DNA of 64,000 bases, taken from positions 116,964,838-117,028,837 of the forward strand of contig CM056744.1 in the NCBI GenBank assembly GCA_029851415.1, written 5' to 3'. A program made the translations under genes and the position numbers. The notes under the pieces were generated by a model, which searched no databases, had not been told where the DNA came from, and saw only the letters and a list, made by a program, of their open reading frames with translations. Origin of the DNA: Eretmocerus hayati (Eukaryota; Arthropoda; Insecta; Hymenoptera; Aphelinidae). This document shows positions 49,001 to 57,300 of the stretch, in pieces (within the stretch, counting starts at the first letter, position 1; every line of letters begins with the position of its first letter).

Positions 49001-52000
49001 AGTTGGTGTAAGGATTATAAAAATGGAGTATTTTGAAAAAATTTTGATTTTTCGGGAATAAATCGGATTTTGAATGTATTAAAACAGATTTTGAGAAAAT
49101 TCGGTATCAACCAATCGATTTAGAACGATGAAAAAGTATCAACTTAGTTGAGTAAAATTTGAATAAAGTAGTTCAGGGGGGAGATATGAGGAAAGTATGA
49201 ATATTGAAAAAAATATTTTTGTATATTTTCAATTATTTTTTCAAGGAAGATAGTTATGGGGTTTTGGGCTACCTAAAGTGAGGTTTTTTTAGCAAAACGT
49301 GTAATTTGGTTGAAACAGAATTTCGATAGAATAGGTCTAAACATGCTCAAATTGCTGTTTTTGTTGGAAATTTCGGTTTTTTTATAAAAATTTACGTTGA
49401 TGGAGTTTGAATGGAATTTCGGTATTAACCAAAAGATAGACTGAGACAAAAAAACCATAGCCTAGGTAATCAAAATTGGGGTAAGGTGAAGTTAGAAAGA
49501 GATATTTTAGTATGAAAGTACACAATTTCAGCGATTTTACCTCAAAAAACGTTTAAATTAAATTCACTGGTCTCATCTCTGAGTGATTCTATACAACTTG
49601 TAGAAAAGCAAAAATCGATAAAGTGGAGTGTAGAAGAGAAAGCGTGGCGCAAAAAAACAACACACATACACACACACACAGACACAGACAAAGGGCCGGA
49701 GAGATGAGTCACTGGGGGGTTTTTGAGGATTATAAGGGGAAAAGTGTTACTTACAATCGTTAGATTTTGGCGAGAGGAATAAGATGGTTAAAGCACTTTT
49801 GTGATAAGAGGAATTATGTTGAAGAAAATATTGAGTTGAATGGAAAAATTGATCAAAAATTTGCTGTGTCGAAAACAAAGCTTTCTCTTTAGAGAAAGCA
49901 AAAGAGCTGTTTGATCAATGGTAGCCACCCCACCCCCCTGATTCATTATTGAAATGTTTTTACTCATATTTTTTTGCGATTGATGGGTGTTATTTGAGCA
50001 TTTATCTACTACAAAAAATGCCTCGGGATAATGATAATCACTCGCAACTCTTTCGGATAGCAAATTCCCTCTTATAATTGATATGTACCGTGTACGAAGA
50101 GACATAACGAAATAAAGGCAATTTTCAGGATGATCTGAAGGATAAATTCTCACAATTCTCTGCGTCTTCAATTGTCAATCTCCTCGCAATCATTTGATAG
50201 TGAGGGGGCCGTAGTACAAGGTAAGGATTTGGTTGACATTCCATCAAATTGGCAACCACCTGGTTGAGAAGTCAACTAAGTGGTTATTTTCTCAACCACT
50301 GGTTGGCACTTTTCTTACAGCGAATATGGGGATGAAAACGGGACCTACGAGATTGGTAAATGGTGGTCCACACGCGACATTTTTGGGTCCGAAAAACAAG
50401 TTTTTGACACACACTGTGCGAGCAAGTAACTTTTCCGCACTGATTTCCCACTTTCTCTCACAGTGTGTCAAAAAATAGTATTCGATACACGGGTGTAAAA
50501 CTTATTTTTCCACCCTTGTATCAAAATGTACTATTTTTCATCGTCTGTGTGGGAAAGAGCCATTTTTGTACGGATTTCTGATTTTCTTCCCTACGCCGAC
50601 GGTGAAAAAATAGTATTCGACACTCAGGCGGGGTGGTTTCCGCTTCCGAGCAATAATCCCCACCTTTGCCAAAGCTCAGGCCGGAGAAATATCGCTCGGG
50701 GCGCGGGAACCAGCATTCCCGCCCTCGTATTGAAATGTACTATTCCCGTATTTTTGCATGAACAAACAGGAAGGAACATTAGCCACATCCGCGCAAACCT
50801 TTTCAGTCACAAATTCAGGTTCAGCAATGTTTTTGCGTGTCAGGATCCGGATTGGTGATTGTCCTTCGCAGTTTGTGAAACCTATAACTAATTTCGGGTC
50901 AAGAACTAGCAAACGCAACATGAACGGTCACCAATGCGGATATCCAACTGTGGAAACATTACTTAACCTGGGATTCAGATCAACAAGGCTCTCAGCGACA
51001 CCACCACTTTTTATTTCTATAGAAAATATGAGCATTTATTGTTTTTCATTGTCTGTGCTGGAAAGAGCCATTTTTGTGCGGATTTTTGATTTTCGTGCCA
51101 CGCTAACGATGAAAAAATAGTATTTGACACTCCGGCGGGGTGGTTTCCGCTTCCGAGCGATGATTCTGAACCTCGCCAAGGCTCGGGCCAGAGAAAGATC
51201 GCTCGGACCGCGGAAACCAACATTCCCGCCCTCGCGCCTCGTATCAAAATGTAATATTTTCTGATCCAAAAATATCATCAGGAGATCACCTCTTCCATTG
51301 GTGCCGTGTATCATACCCATAATGATGAGTCAGCGAATTTTCCAGGGGAACTAGGACCCGGACCGCCGGTCACCTATCCGGATGTCCGGCCATCCGAATA
51401 TGAATCGTGAAGACGTTACTTCAGCTGAATTCTAGACCAAAAAGGCTCGCGTGGCCAATGCTGATGTTTTTTTTTTCTATTTGTTCATAAAAAAACATAA
51501 AGAAACTTGTTTTTTTGGCCCAAAAGTGTCGCTCGGGGACCATCATCTAACAATCTCATAGGGCCCGTATTCATCCCCATGGATGGGATGAATATTAGGG
51601 ATATTTGGGAGTATATTCGCAGTAGAAAAAATGCCAACCAATAATTGGATTCGGTAGGGAATCAACGGTTGCCCCTGAGAGACAACCAGTTGGTTGATTT
51701 TAAGCCCTAACTCATGGTTGAGAAAAAACTCGGGTGCAGTTTTTCCCACCAATTTCTTACAGCATACGACTCCTATCCTTGCAAATTTAAGTTGACCGAA
51801 AATATATAGCTCATTGCGATATGAATTCCAAAGTGAGTATATACCAATGACACCACTCTTGCTATGTTCAAAATTCATCGGAGGATTGATCATTCTTGGA
51901 ACAATTTTCTCTGCTTCAGCGCAAATAAAAATAATCTCGGAATGACGAGCTATCGATGCTGCAATAAAATAATCCAAAAAAGTGATGAGATTCACAGAAT

Positions 52001-54203
52001 ATACTTTGGAAGATGAGAGACTGAAAATATTTTATTCGAGTGAGCGTACGCCGAGTAAGGGCGATATAATTCCATAGTAGCAACAAGTATCAAAATAACA
52101 GGTTTGAGTGAAATCCAATATATCGGACAACGTTTGAGCTGCTACGTGAAGTATGTACCCACAATTTCAACGAGTATATGAGGAACAACATTGAGAATCG
52201 GAAGTGTACGTCAAGCATCAGCTTTTCCTATCTCCTGATCAATATTCCAGCGTAATGGTTGTTTTCCTCATCGTTATCCTTGGGAAAACTCTAGCTCATC
52301 TTTTTCAAGTATCAAAGCTTTTAGATGTCGACAGAATCCATAATTTTTTATGCGTCTATCCTGTAATCCTTGAAGTTTTCTCAATCTCTTCGCAATCTTT
52401 TTCCTGTCTTTTCTCTTCTTCTTTACGTGCATTTATAATCGTTCTCAATCCACTTTGCTTTGCCTTTTCAAACAACTTTCCTCTTTTGTTTTCATATTCA
52501 ATTTAAGAGCTTCCCTTTGATATTCAACTGCTTGAGAAAGTTTGTCGACTTCTATCAACTGCACAAAAGATTGTGAACAGCACACCTCAACATTTTACCA
52601 CAAGCTGCTGGTGTTGCAGAAGTTGTTCATTATAGAAGATATCCTACTGAACGTGTATATTGAATTGGATGTCAAAACAAGAATTTTGTTGTCTCAGTCC
52701 TTTCACTTTAGACCTCACATTCTAGCCTCGGGAAATTTTCTGACACGAAAATATCAAGTACTAGTTAGAAGAAGACAAAGACCGTCAGAATTGCGAAATT
52801 GTAACATTTTATTTTCCCATTTTTCCTAAAATTGAAGCATGTAGCTTCATTAAAGTGGCGATATGTTCCTAGGACTGCCAAAGATTCTTCAAAATGTTTT
52901 CAGATTTTTACCAGACAGACGCCAATTAAAAGTTATCACGATTATCGATTTTCGCCCATGTCCATTGTAGTAGACAGAACAAGTGAGGGCTTAACGTGGT
53001 TGTGCGCAGAATGCATCAAAAAGTGAACAAAGAATCACAAAAATGGGTTGTCTGTTTCACAGAAAAATAGATAGTATTTTTCGATTTTGGTGGACTTTAT
53101 AAATTGAGATGGCTTGACACGTAGAACAAATAAATATGATAAATGATCAAAATTGAGTTCGATACAAACAACTGCGCTCTCAATACTCGTTGGAAGAACG
53201 TATGGGCACGTGACAATGCATTGAATACTATGGATCACTTTTTGTTCCTAATGATAAGGTGCTGACGTGTATCACACGTCGATAAGTTTTCCTGGCGAGC
53301 TTACTAATACTCTTCTCAATATTCTTATAGGTAGTACATTTTATTGACGTGATGTCCATTTACATATCGAAAAATGTGGAAAATTTCGAAATAAAACTTG
53401 CAACAGAGGAATCGAATTCCACAATCAAATTTCAAACTCACCCAAAACTTTGACAGGCTTTCCATCAAGGTTTGGAATACATCAAAGCAATTCTACCTTT
53501 TTTATCGATAAATGGATCTCAATTCATTCCATGCCAAGTACGACCAGAATAGAATTGTTCAGAAATATTTTTAACAGAATCGAATCATAGACCGATTCTA
53601 TCACATAAGGTACATAGTCCGATTTCAACTCAATTTTTCAGCGGTATATTCGTCAGGAGACTTTCCAACTGAAGAAAATACATATAACCAAGTTCGAATC
53701 TGGTGATGATGTGTTTGATTGGAATTTGAAACAAATTCTCAGCATCAGCAACCGGAATAATGAAACGTCATCACTTTCAAAAGCCTTCAAAAAAGTCGAT
53801 TGGGTAATTATGAATGAGAGCTTTGGGAAATAGGAAAATTGTCGAACCCCCAAATTGTAAGTATTCGTGTTCTTCATCTTCACGAAAATTGCTTTTGAAG
53901 AGAATGTCTCAAAGAAATGAAATTCAGATATTTTCGTTTCGATAACAGTAGCCCAACCTTGAAAAATACACAACATCGATGGAATACAAAAAAGTAAAAA
54001 GTGTAAGGACGTGCTATCAAATCTACTTCTAGAATAAAAAAATCTCTACGCAGGGCTAGAATCTCTGAAATCTTTCAAAAGAATTAACAAAGACGTGCAG
54101 AGTCCAGAACAATGTCAAAGATCAAACCTTCTTCATCTTCGTATCTGGTACTGCTCGCAGCACCGGATGCGAGATTCCTCAGCGAGCTGAAGAAACCACT
54201 CAT
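22526..54203 (-). CDS. TBC1D30: TBC1 domain family member 30 (Rab GTPase-activating protein), 14 coding exons, 1,996 aa
   Basis: TBC proteins speed GTP hydrolysis by Rab GTPases; vertebrate TBC1D30 has been linked to Rab8 and cilia. Exons: 54128-54203, 45158-45285, 44192-44317, 42739-43093, 42278-42449, 42080-42179, 41566-41746, 41333-41476, 40436-40804, 37094-37376, 28442-29078, 27218-27722, 25134-25511, 22526-25062. They sum to 5,991 nt with every phase consistent. The TBC domain spans about residues 58-275, with arginine finger IVKDLHR (R114) and glutamine finger YCQ (Q150). Then follow a post-TBC helix (DEFYSIMGVLTREMLEF), an acidic loop, the NHLLVGK block (about 459-465), poly-Q (about 504-530), a serine-rich tail, four NEEL-type repeats (about 1413-1513) and a closing RLGLYSPT. 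From memory, the helix, HLL-GK block and LGLY end are shared with vertebrate TBC1D30. The tail is far longer than in vertebrates. No frame damage is seen. Confidence 0.93.
25134..25511 (-). CDS. TBC1D30: TBC1D30 exon 13
   Basis: Exactly 126 codons, phase 1 to phase 1 (acceptor GTTTTTTAG, donor GTAATG), so it could be skipped without changing frame. Confidence 0.82.
25810..26727. mobile_element. Foldback MITE with CACTACCGGTCAAAA-type ends
   Basis: It starts CACTACCGGTCAAAAATTTG after a TA, and the right end is the complement of ACTACCGGTCAAAAGTTTG. Arms of about 400 bp read towards each other (shared AGACTTGCAGAGGTTTGCGT, ACTTTCAGATGC). TA-flanked Tc1/mariner-like ends. It lies in the intron between TBC1D30 exons 12 and 13. 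Confidence 0.8.
27156..27217 (-). CDS. TBC1D30: Alternative short C-terminus of TBC1D30 (exon 12 read-through)
   Basis: If the exon 12 donor is not used, the frame continues as GELATRAAANSDLIQFCVEA and stops, giving a 1,045-aa protein that keeps the whole TBC domain but loses the LGLY tail. Confidence 0.4.
27218..27722 (-). CDS. TBC1D30: TBC1D30 exon 12
   Basis: The acceptor is ATTTTTCAG and the body is Ser/Pro-rich. The donor GCGG|GTGAGC in phase 1 fits exon 13. Reading through it gives a stop at 27156-27158 after 20 more residues (short form). Confidence 0.8.
28442..29078 (-). CDS. TBC1D30: TBC1D30 exon 11
   Basis: 637 nt entering in phase 2 (acceptor GTGTTTCAG) and leaving in phase 0 (CAG|GTGACT). 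It encodes DHLGLKEKDTSIADL, then charged, disordered sequence. Confidence 0.85.
29697..30318. mobile_element. Possible MITE with 13-bp inverted ends
   Basis: AAGGTGGCTCGCG at the left and its exact complement at the right, 622 bp apart, in TBC1D30 intron 10. No clear target duplication. Confidence 0.4.
31730..33276. mobile_element. Inner TTAA-flanked piggyBac-like element
   Basis: TTAA|CCCTTAGCTGGCACACC at the left, complement of CCCTCGGTTGGCACACG|TTAA at the right. The words AGCTGGCACACCTGGGT recur near 32490. It contains a retrotransposon insertion. Confidence 0.75.
32572..33132 (+). pseudogene. 5'-truncated non-LTR retrotransposon inserted in the inner element
   Basis: The plus frame carries HFDREMVVTINRCRANHYH and KCICGDESEDINHVLWQCPR, the C-terminal zinc-knuckle-like region (C-x-C-x8-H-x4-C) of R1/jockey/I-type polymerase proteins. 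A TAG then sits where the family usually has Tyr (CPR-stop-NSQRVNF), and the frame runs on to about 33055. The 3' end is AATAAGAC plus an A-run. TGTATGC at 32565-32571 and 33133-33139 is a likely target duplication. Confidence 0.7.
33405..33526. repeat. Short foldback with 26-bp arms
   Basis: AAAGGGACAAGGCGAGTAAG..CATGGT at the left, near-exact complement at the right. It directly abuts the right end of the outer TTAA element. Confidence 0.7.
33928..34104. repeat. Direct and inverted CGAAGACTAGCACAT words
   Basis: CGAAGACTAG/CGAAGAGTAG appears three times in about 80 bp, then inverted as CTAGTCTTCG at about 34053 and 34089. Confidence 0.65.
36006..36293. mobile_element. Small TTAA-flanked MITE
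   Basis: TTAA|CCCGTTCACTATTTTG at the left and the complement of CCCGTTCGCTATAG|TTAA at the right; 288 bp, non-coding, piggyBac-type. Confidence 0.7.
37094..37376 (-). CDS. TBC1D30: TBC1D30 exon 10
   Basis: The acceptor is TTTTTGCAG, with an alanine-rich start and then an acidic serine-rich stretch (SDLDIGDELGSEPRSLSSCE). The donor is GTAAGT in phase 2. Confidence 0.85.
37377..40435 (-). other. TBC1D30: TBC1D30 intron 9, nothing recognised
   Basis: About 3 kb of AT-rich sequence without clear exons or repeats. The frame between exons 9 and 10 is continuous without any extra exon. Confidence 0.5.
40436..40804 (-). CDS. TBC1D30: TBC1D30 exon 9 (poly-Q)
   Basis: It contains NHLLVGKSALVSGKGR and a glutamine tract broken by K, I and RLR. 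The donor GAAA|GTGAGT at 40435 keeps the frame with exon 10. A second GTGAGT 43 nt downstream (40392) does not. Confidence 0.85.
41333..41476 (-). CDS. TBC1D30: TBC1D30 exon 8
   Basis: It encodes DISTLKQQYAKLRERQRQAH, a charged helix likely to form a coiled coil. The acceptor is TTTGCAG and the donor GTAAAT. Confidence 0.9.
41566..41746 (-). CDS. TBC1D30: TBC1D30 exon 7
   Basis: It carries LREKHRYNITPW, matching the vertebrate LREKYTYNITPF, then an acidic stretch DDEDTDTEDDD. The acceptor is CTCCACAG and the donor GTCAGT. Confidence 0.92.
42080..42179 (-). CDS. TBC1D30: TBC1D30 exon 6
   Basis: 34 codons including TSADEFYSIMGVLTREMLEF, a helix shared with vertebrate TBC1D30. The acceptor is TTTCAG and the donor GTAGAT. 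Confidence 0.9.
42278..42449 (-). CDS. TBC1D30: TBC1D30 exon 5 (TBC domain end)
   Basis: It encodes YEPPLTNVFTMQWFLTLF and LRVWDLIFLEGDDVLLRTAL, the classic C-terminal TBC helices. The acceptor is TTTTTACAG and the donor GTGAGT. Confidence 0.95.
42739..43093 (-). CDS. TBC1D30: TBC1D30 exon 4 (catalytic fingers)
   Basis: It begins DLHRTGCS, supplying arginine-finger R114, and contains ARWNKSVGYCQGLN with glutamine-finger Q150, then LSVDMAVFRDLLR. The acceptor is TTGCACAG and the donor GTTAGT. Confidence 0.95.
43094..44191 (-). other. TBC1D30: TBC1D30 intron 3
   Basis: Splits the arginine-finger motif. It contains a 10-bp-arm hairpin GATTCTAACT...AGTTAGAATC at 43326-43360; nothing else is recognised. 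Confidence 0.6.
44192..44317 (-). CDS. TBC1D30: TBC1D30 exon 3 (TBC domain start)
   Basis: 42 codons in phase 0 on both sides. It opens with LWLTLAERHL and ends GIQIVK, so the arginine-finger motif IxxDxxR is split by the next intron. Confidence 0.93.
45158..45285 (-). CDS. TBC1D30: TBC1D30 exon 2
   Basis: The acceptor is ATTGCAG and the donor AAAAAG|GTATCC, phase 0. It encodes FSLSPQPGESGFVQWLDAMK and GGIPAEFRKK, the run-in to the TBC domain. Confidence 0.92.
48155..49440. repeat. Tandem array of ~330-bp units (about four copies)
   Basis: TTTAGAACGATGAAAAAGTA recurs at about 48459, 48789 and 49119, an exact 330-bp step. The two middle units are almost identical; the outer two are diverged and slightly different in length. 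Confidence 0.9.
50635..50711. repeat. GC-rich hairpin, copy A
   Basis: GGTTTCCGCTTCCGAGCAAT pairs with ATCGCTCGGGGCGCGGGAAC across a CCTTTGCCAAAGCTCAGG loop. Confidence 0.7.
51142..51218. repeat. GC-rich hairpin, copy B
   Basis: GGTTTCCGCTTCCGAGCGAT pairs with ATCGCTCGGACCGCGGAAAC across a CCTCGCCAAGGCTCGGG loop, a better-paired version of copy A. Confidence 0.75.
54128..54203 (-). CDS. TBC1D30: TBC1D30 exon 1 (start codon)
   Basis: ATG at 54201-54203 encodes MSGFFSSLRNLASGAASS and ends with GAAG|GTTTGA in phase 1. The next exon completes a Gly codon. An alternative upstream promoter or first exon cannot be excluded. Confidence 0.75.
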
Positions 54204-54253
54204 TATCCGTTCAGAATGTGCCCGTCACTTTTTTCTTTCTTCAAAGTGAGGGC

Positions 54254-54340
54254 TCAGCCAGGCTCTGATGCTCCTGCCATTTCTTCAACTTTACACTCAA
54301 TCCAGTGCATCGTCATAAATGCACCACTGCACTCCGACAT
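54254..54340 (-). other. Possible upstream ORF in the TBC1D30 leader (28 codons)
   Basis: An ATG at 54338-54340 opens a 28-codon frame ending at TGA (54254-54256), 50 nt before the main start codon. It matters only if the transcript begins upstream of it. Confidence 0.3.
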
Positions 54341-57300
54341 CGTCACATAAAATTCTACCCGTTTTCGAAGCGCATTTTTTATCTGATTTCAGTGAAGCTC
54401 CTGCTGTTGCATCCTCTGATGATGTATGATTTTTTTTCCAACGTTGAATTTCATACTACTCGTGTGTGGAAGTAGTAAACCCAAGGGAGAAGACCTTTCG
54501 ATGTTAATCTTGGATCTAAATTTCTGTATGAATACACGGGTTTGGGAGCTTTGAAGTTTTCGTGAGATTAGCTTTTGCAGAGTTTCGTTAGGGATCAGTT
54601 GACATTGTGTGCGTCTGGTTCAGGTTTGAAAAAAAGATTAGATCGAGCGTGCGTGTGGTGAGTGGCTGTACAATTTTTCTTTGAAGTTCTTAGAGAGTAA
54701 TTTGAAATCCGTGGGACAGGATATCCTGGTAGAAATGCGGAGTTCAATCGTTTTTACTTCAAAGAATTTCGATCACTTTCTCATTTAAACCTGCTTTTTG
54801 TCAAAGGGTTTTGCGAAAGCTCTCGGGCAATTTGTGGAGTTGAATTCTGGATTAGGTATGGAATTTGATGCTATTCCGATTTCATCTAAACATGTTGCTT
54901 ATTGTAGCGAGTGTATATTTCCGAGGATAGATTCGACGATCTAAATAAACAATTAAAAAGAAAAGATTCGATGATCCTAATGCGATATCGCATTCGAGAC
55001 CGAGTACAATTTATTCCGTTCAACAACTCTTCCAAGTCATTTCAAATCAATCCACATATATTGGACAAGAAAATATTCAAATGTATTTTCCTCACGGTTA
55101 GACTGAATTTAAATTTTGAATTTGCTTTAGAAAAATGAAATATGATGAGTACATAAATTGTTACTCGACCTTCTGTGAAGGTATCTTCAAACATGATCAA
55201 TTCTTTGAGAGGGAATCGCAGCGACGTGAGAAGGAAACATGAAAAATTGTTTTCAATCGCGCGGAATAATAGAGCTTCCATAACAAAGCTTCCCTCTGAA
55301 CTGGAGTGCATTCAATACCGAGTATATTAGATTATTCGCCCGTGTGATTTTCAAGCACATCGAATGTTGTGGCTACCGACCTGAAAATTCCATCGACAAA
55401 ACACCTCGCAATCATTTTCAATGATAGTATTTTTTAAAAATGTCCTCAAACTGACGAATCATCCAAAATTTTTTGTAGGAATTATGCAAGCTCAACGGTC
55501 CAGCTTTTTTACCCTTAACCGCGAAAGAAAAACAAGATTTCTGGTCTGTAATAAAGGCTTTGAAAGCTCCGACGTGACTTTCCACTCGGCCTCGACCAAT
55601 GAACCTCTCACGCGAGTCTCTTTTCACTTTTATCTGGTGGCATACCAAAGCTATGCACGTGCAATGAGTCCATTGTCACTTAGTAGTAGTAGTAGTAGTC
55701 GTCGTCGTCGTCTATTCGCTCAAGTCACGATATTATAGTGCTCAAAGATATCCGAGACTACACGCCTCTGCAGTTTGCATATATTCACGTATAAACCGGC
55801 CAATGGCTCACTTGAAAACGAGAACAATCGCCCCTTGGTCACCAACACTATTATAATATGCACCTACATCTACACCCACACGATGTATGTCGCGTATAAA
55901 ACGCAGAATCGATTTTCCATACACTCGAGTAAGACGGTGTTGCTTATATATAATATTTGTGTGGGTGTTTCGTTTGCGTACGTATGATTGTTATAAGAGT
56001 GTGCAGGTGCATGTGCTTATATGATTCAGGTATTTTTGAGGGTTGACATGGGTGATATGCAAGGTGATTCGGGTGGTACGTCATCGGTCGCGTGTAAAAA
56101 TGACAACGTGATTAACCAAACATGAATGCACAGGGCAGAACCTGATGGTTATGAGCTTTGAAAGGAAGATTTTTTTTTGGGGTTGTGGTATGCAGAGTTT
56201 GGTTGTGGGAAAGTTGGTTTTCAGTTTTCGAAGGCTGAGTAGCTCTAAATGGCTCAGATAAGGTTCAAAATTGAATTATTGTCCACTAATGTGGACATGG
56301 ACAGAAACAGATATGAAATAATGGTATTATTATTTCTTGGCCACTGGAACGCTAATTGGACAGCAAGTCTGCTAGAAACCAATATTCGTGATAAACTGTA
56401 TTTGGCGCATAGTGGAAAAATTCTGAGAAATCTGTGTCAATCCTGCGAACACATTCCTTTAATAATGAAGTCTCTTTATGGTTTCATTTTCGAAAAAAAT
56501 GTAAGAAATCCAAATTCTTCAAAATCATAATTTTGACATTTATTTTTCGACTTGTTAATGGCATTTCTTGTGTCAGAAAATTCTTCTGAGCCCGGAGAGT
56601 GAGGTTCAAAGTGAGCGGGTTAAAATGATATATGTAGATGCTCAACTACAACGAGGTGATGAAAGTCACGCTATTAAATTCCTCGAAGCTTGAATAGTTT
56701 GAGGGACATTTTTTGACCAGAGAAAAAATTGAATTTGGCGTTCAATCGATGTTCTAAATATGTTTTCTGATATTTTTCTACCTAGAGATCTCGTTCAGGA
56801 TAATTAACAAGATTTTGCTGTTATCAATTGCATCAATCAGTGTGGAATGAATGATTTGTACGCCTAATTCTATGATCAGTTATACCTTCTACTATACATT
56901 ATCAAATTCAGAAGTGTGTTAATCTTATTATTTTTTATTTCTGTATTGACAAAAGAATTTTCGAGTATCTCGTTCAAAAACTTCTCACATCTACAAAATT
57001 TCGTAATAACTATCTGACACGTGCATGTAAAGGGCTGAGCATGGACAAATAATTTTTGAGAAGATTTTTGCTGGAAATCTTCTGAACAAAAGCTTAAAAT
57101 TTTCATAAAAGCCATATCCAGGAAAAACTCGGAGTGTCTCATACCTCAAATAAATCTCATTTATGATAACATAACTCCTAGTACACGTAGCTAACCTTTG
57201 TAGGAGGAAATGTGAACATACCACCGCAAATGATTGATGAGATTAGACTTTTCAAGATAGCCCGAGAATCGAGGGCACTTTGAGTGTGTGGCACATGTCT

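Larger units (their letters stand above)
50232..51770. mobile_element. Composite inverted-repeat element with an internal duplication
   Basis: The arms 50301-50405 and 51502-51645 are inverted copies (shared GGTTGGCA, GCGAATAT, GGGGATGAA, AACAAGTTT). Between them a block of about 210 bp occurs twice in direct orientation (50526-50745 and 51040-51250). Outer flanks hold repeated CAACCA/TGGTTG words. No transposase is seen; class unknown. Confidence 0.65.
45286..54127 (-). other. TBC1D30: TBC1D30 intron 1 (8.8 kb)
   Basis: The largest intron. It carries the 330-bp tandem array, a CA-rich tract (49660-49690) and the composite inverted-repeat element at 50.2-51.8 kb. The rest is AT-rich with nothing recognised. 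Confidence 0.6.

Noticed and set aside
48461..49120. CRISPR-like array
   Set aside because: The repeat unit is 330 bp with no spacer structure; this is an ordinary tandem repeat in an animal intron.
51543..51995. 150-codon minus-strand open frame
   Set aside because: Much of it lies in the right arm of the inverted-repeat element at 50.2-51.8 kb, so the frame follows repeat sequence, not a gene.
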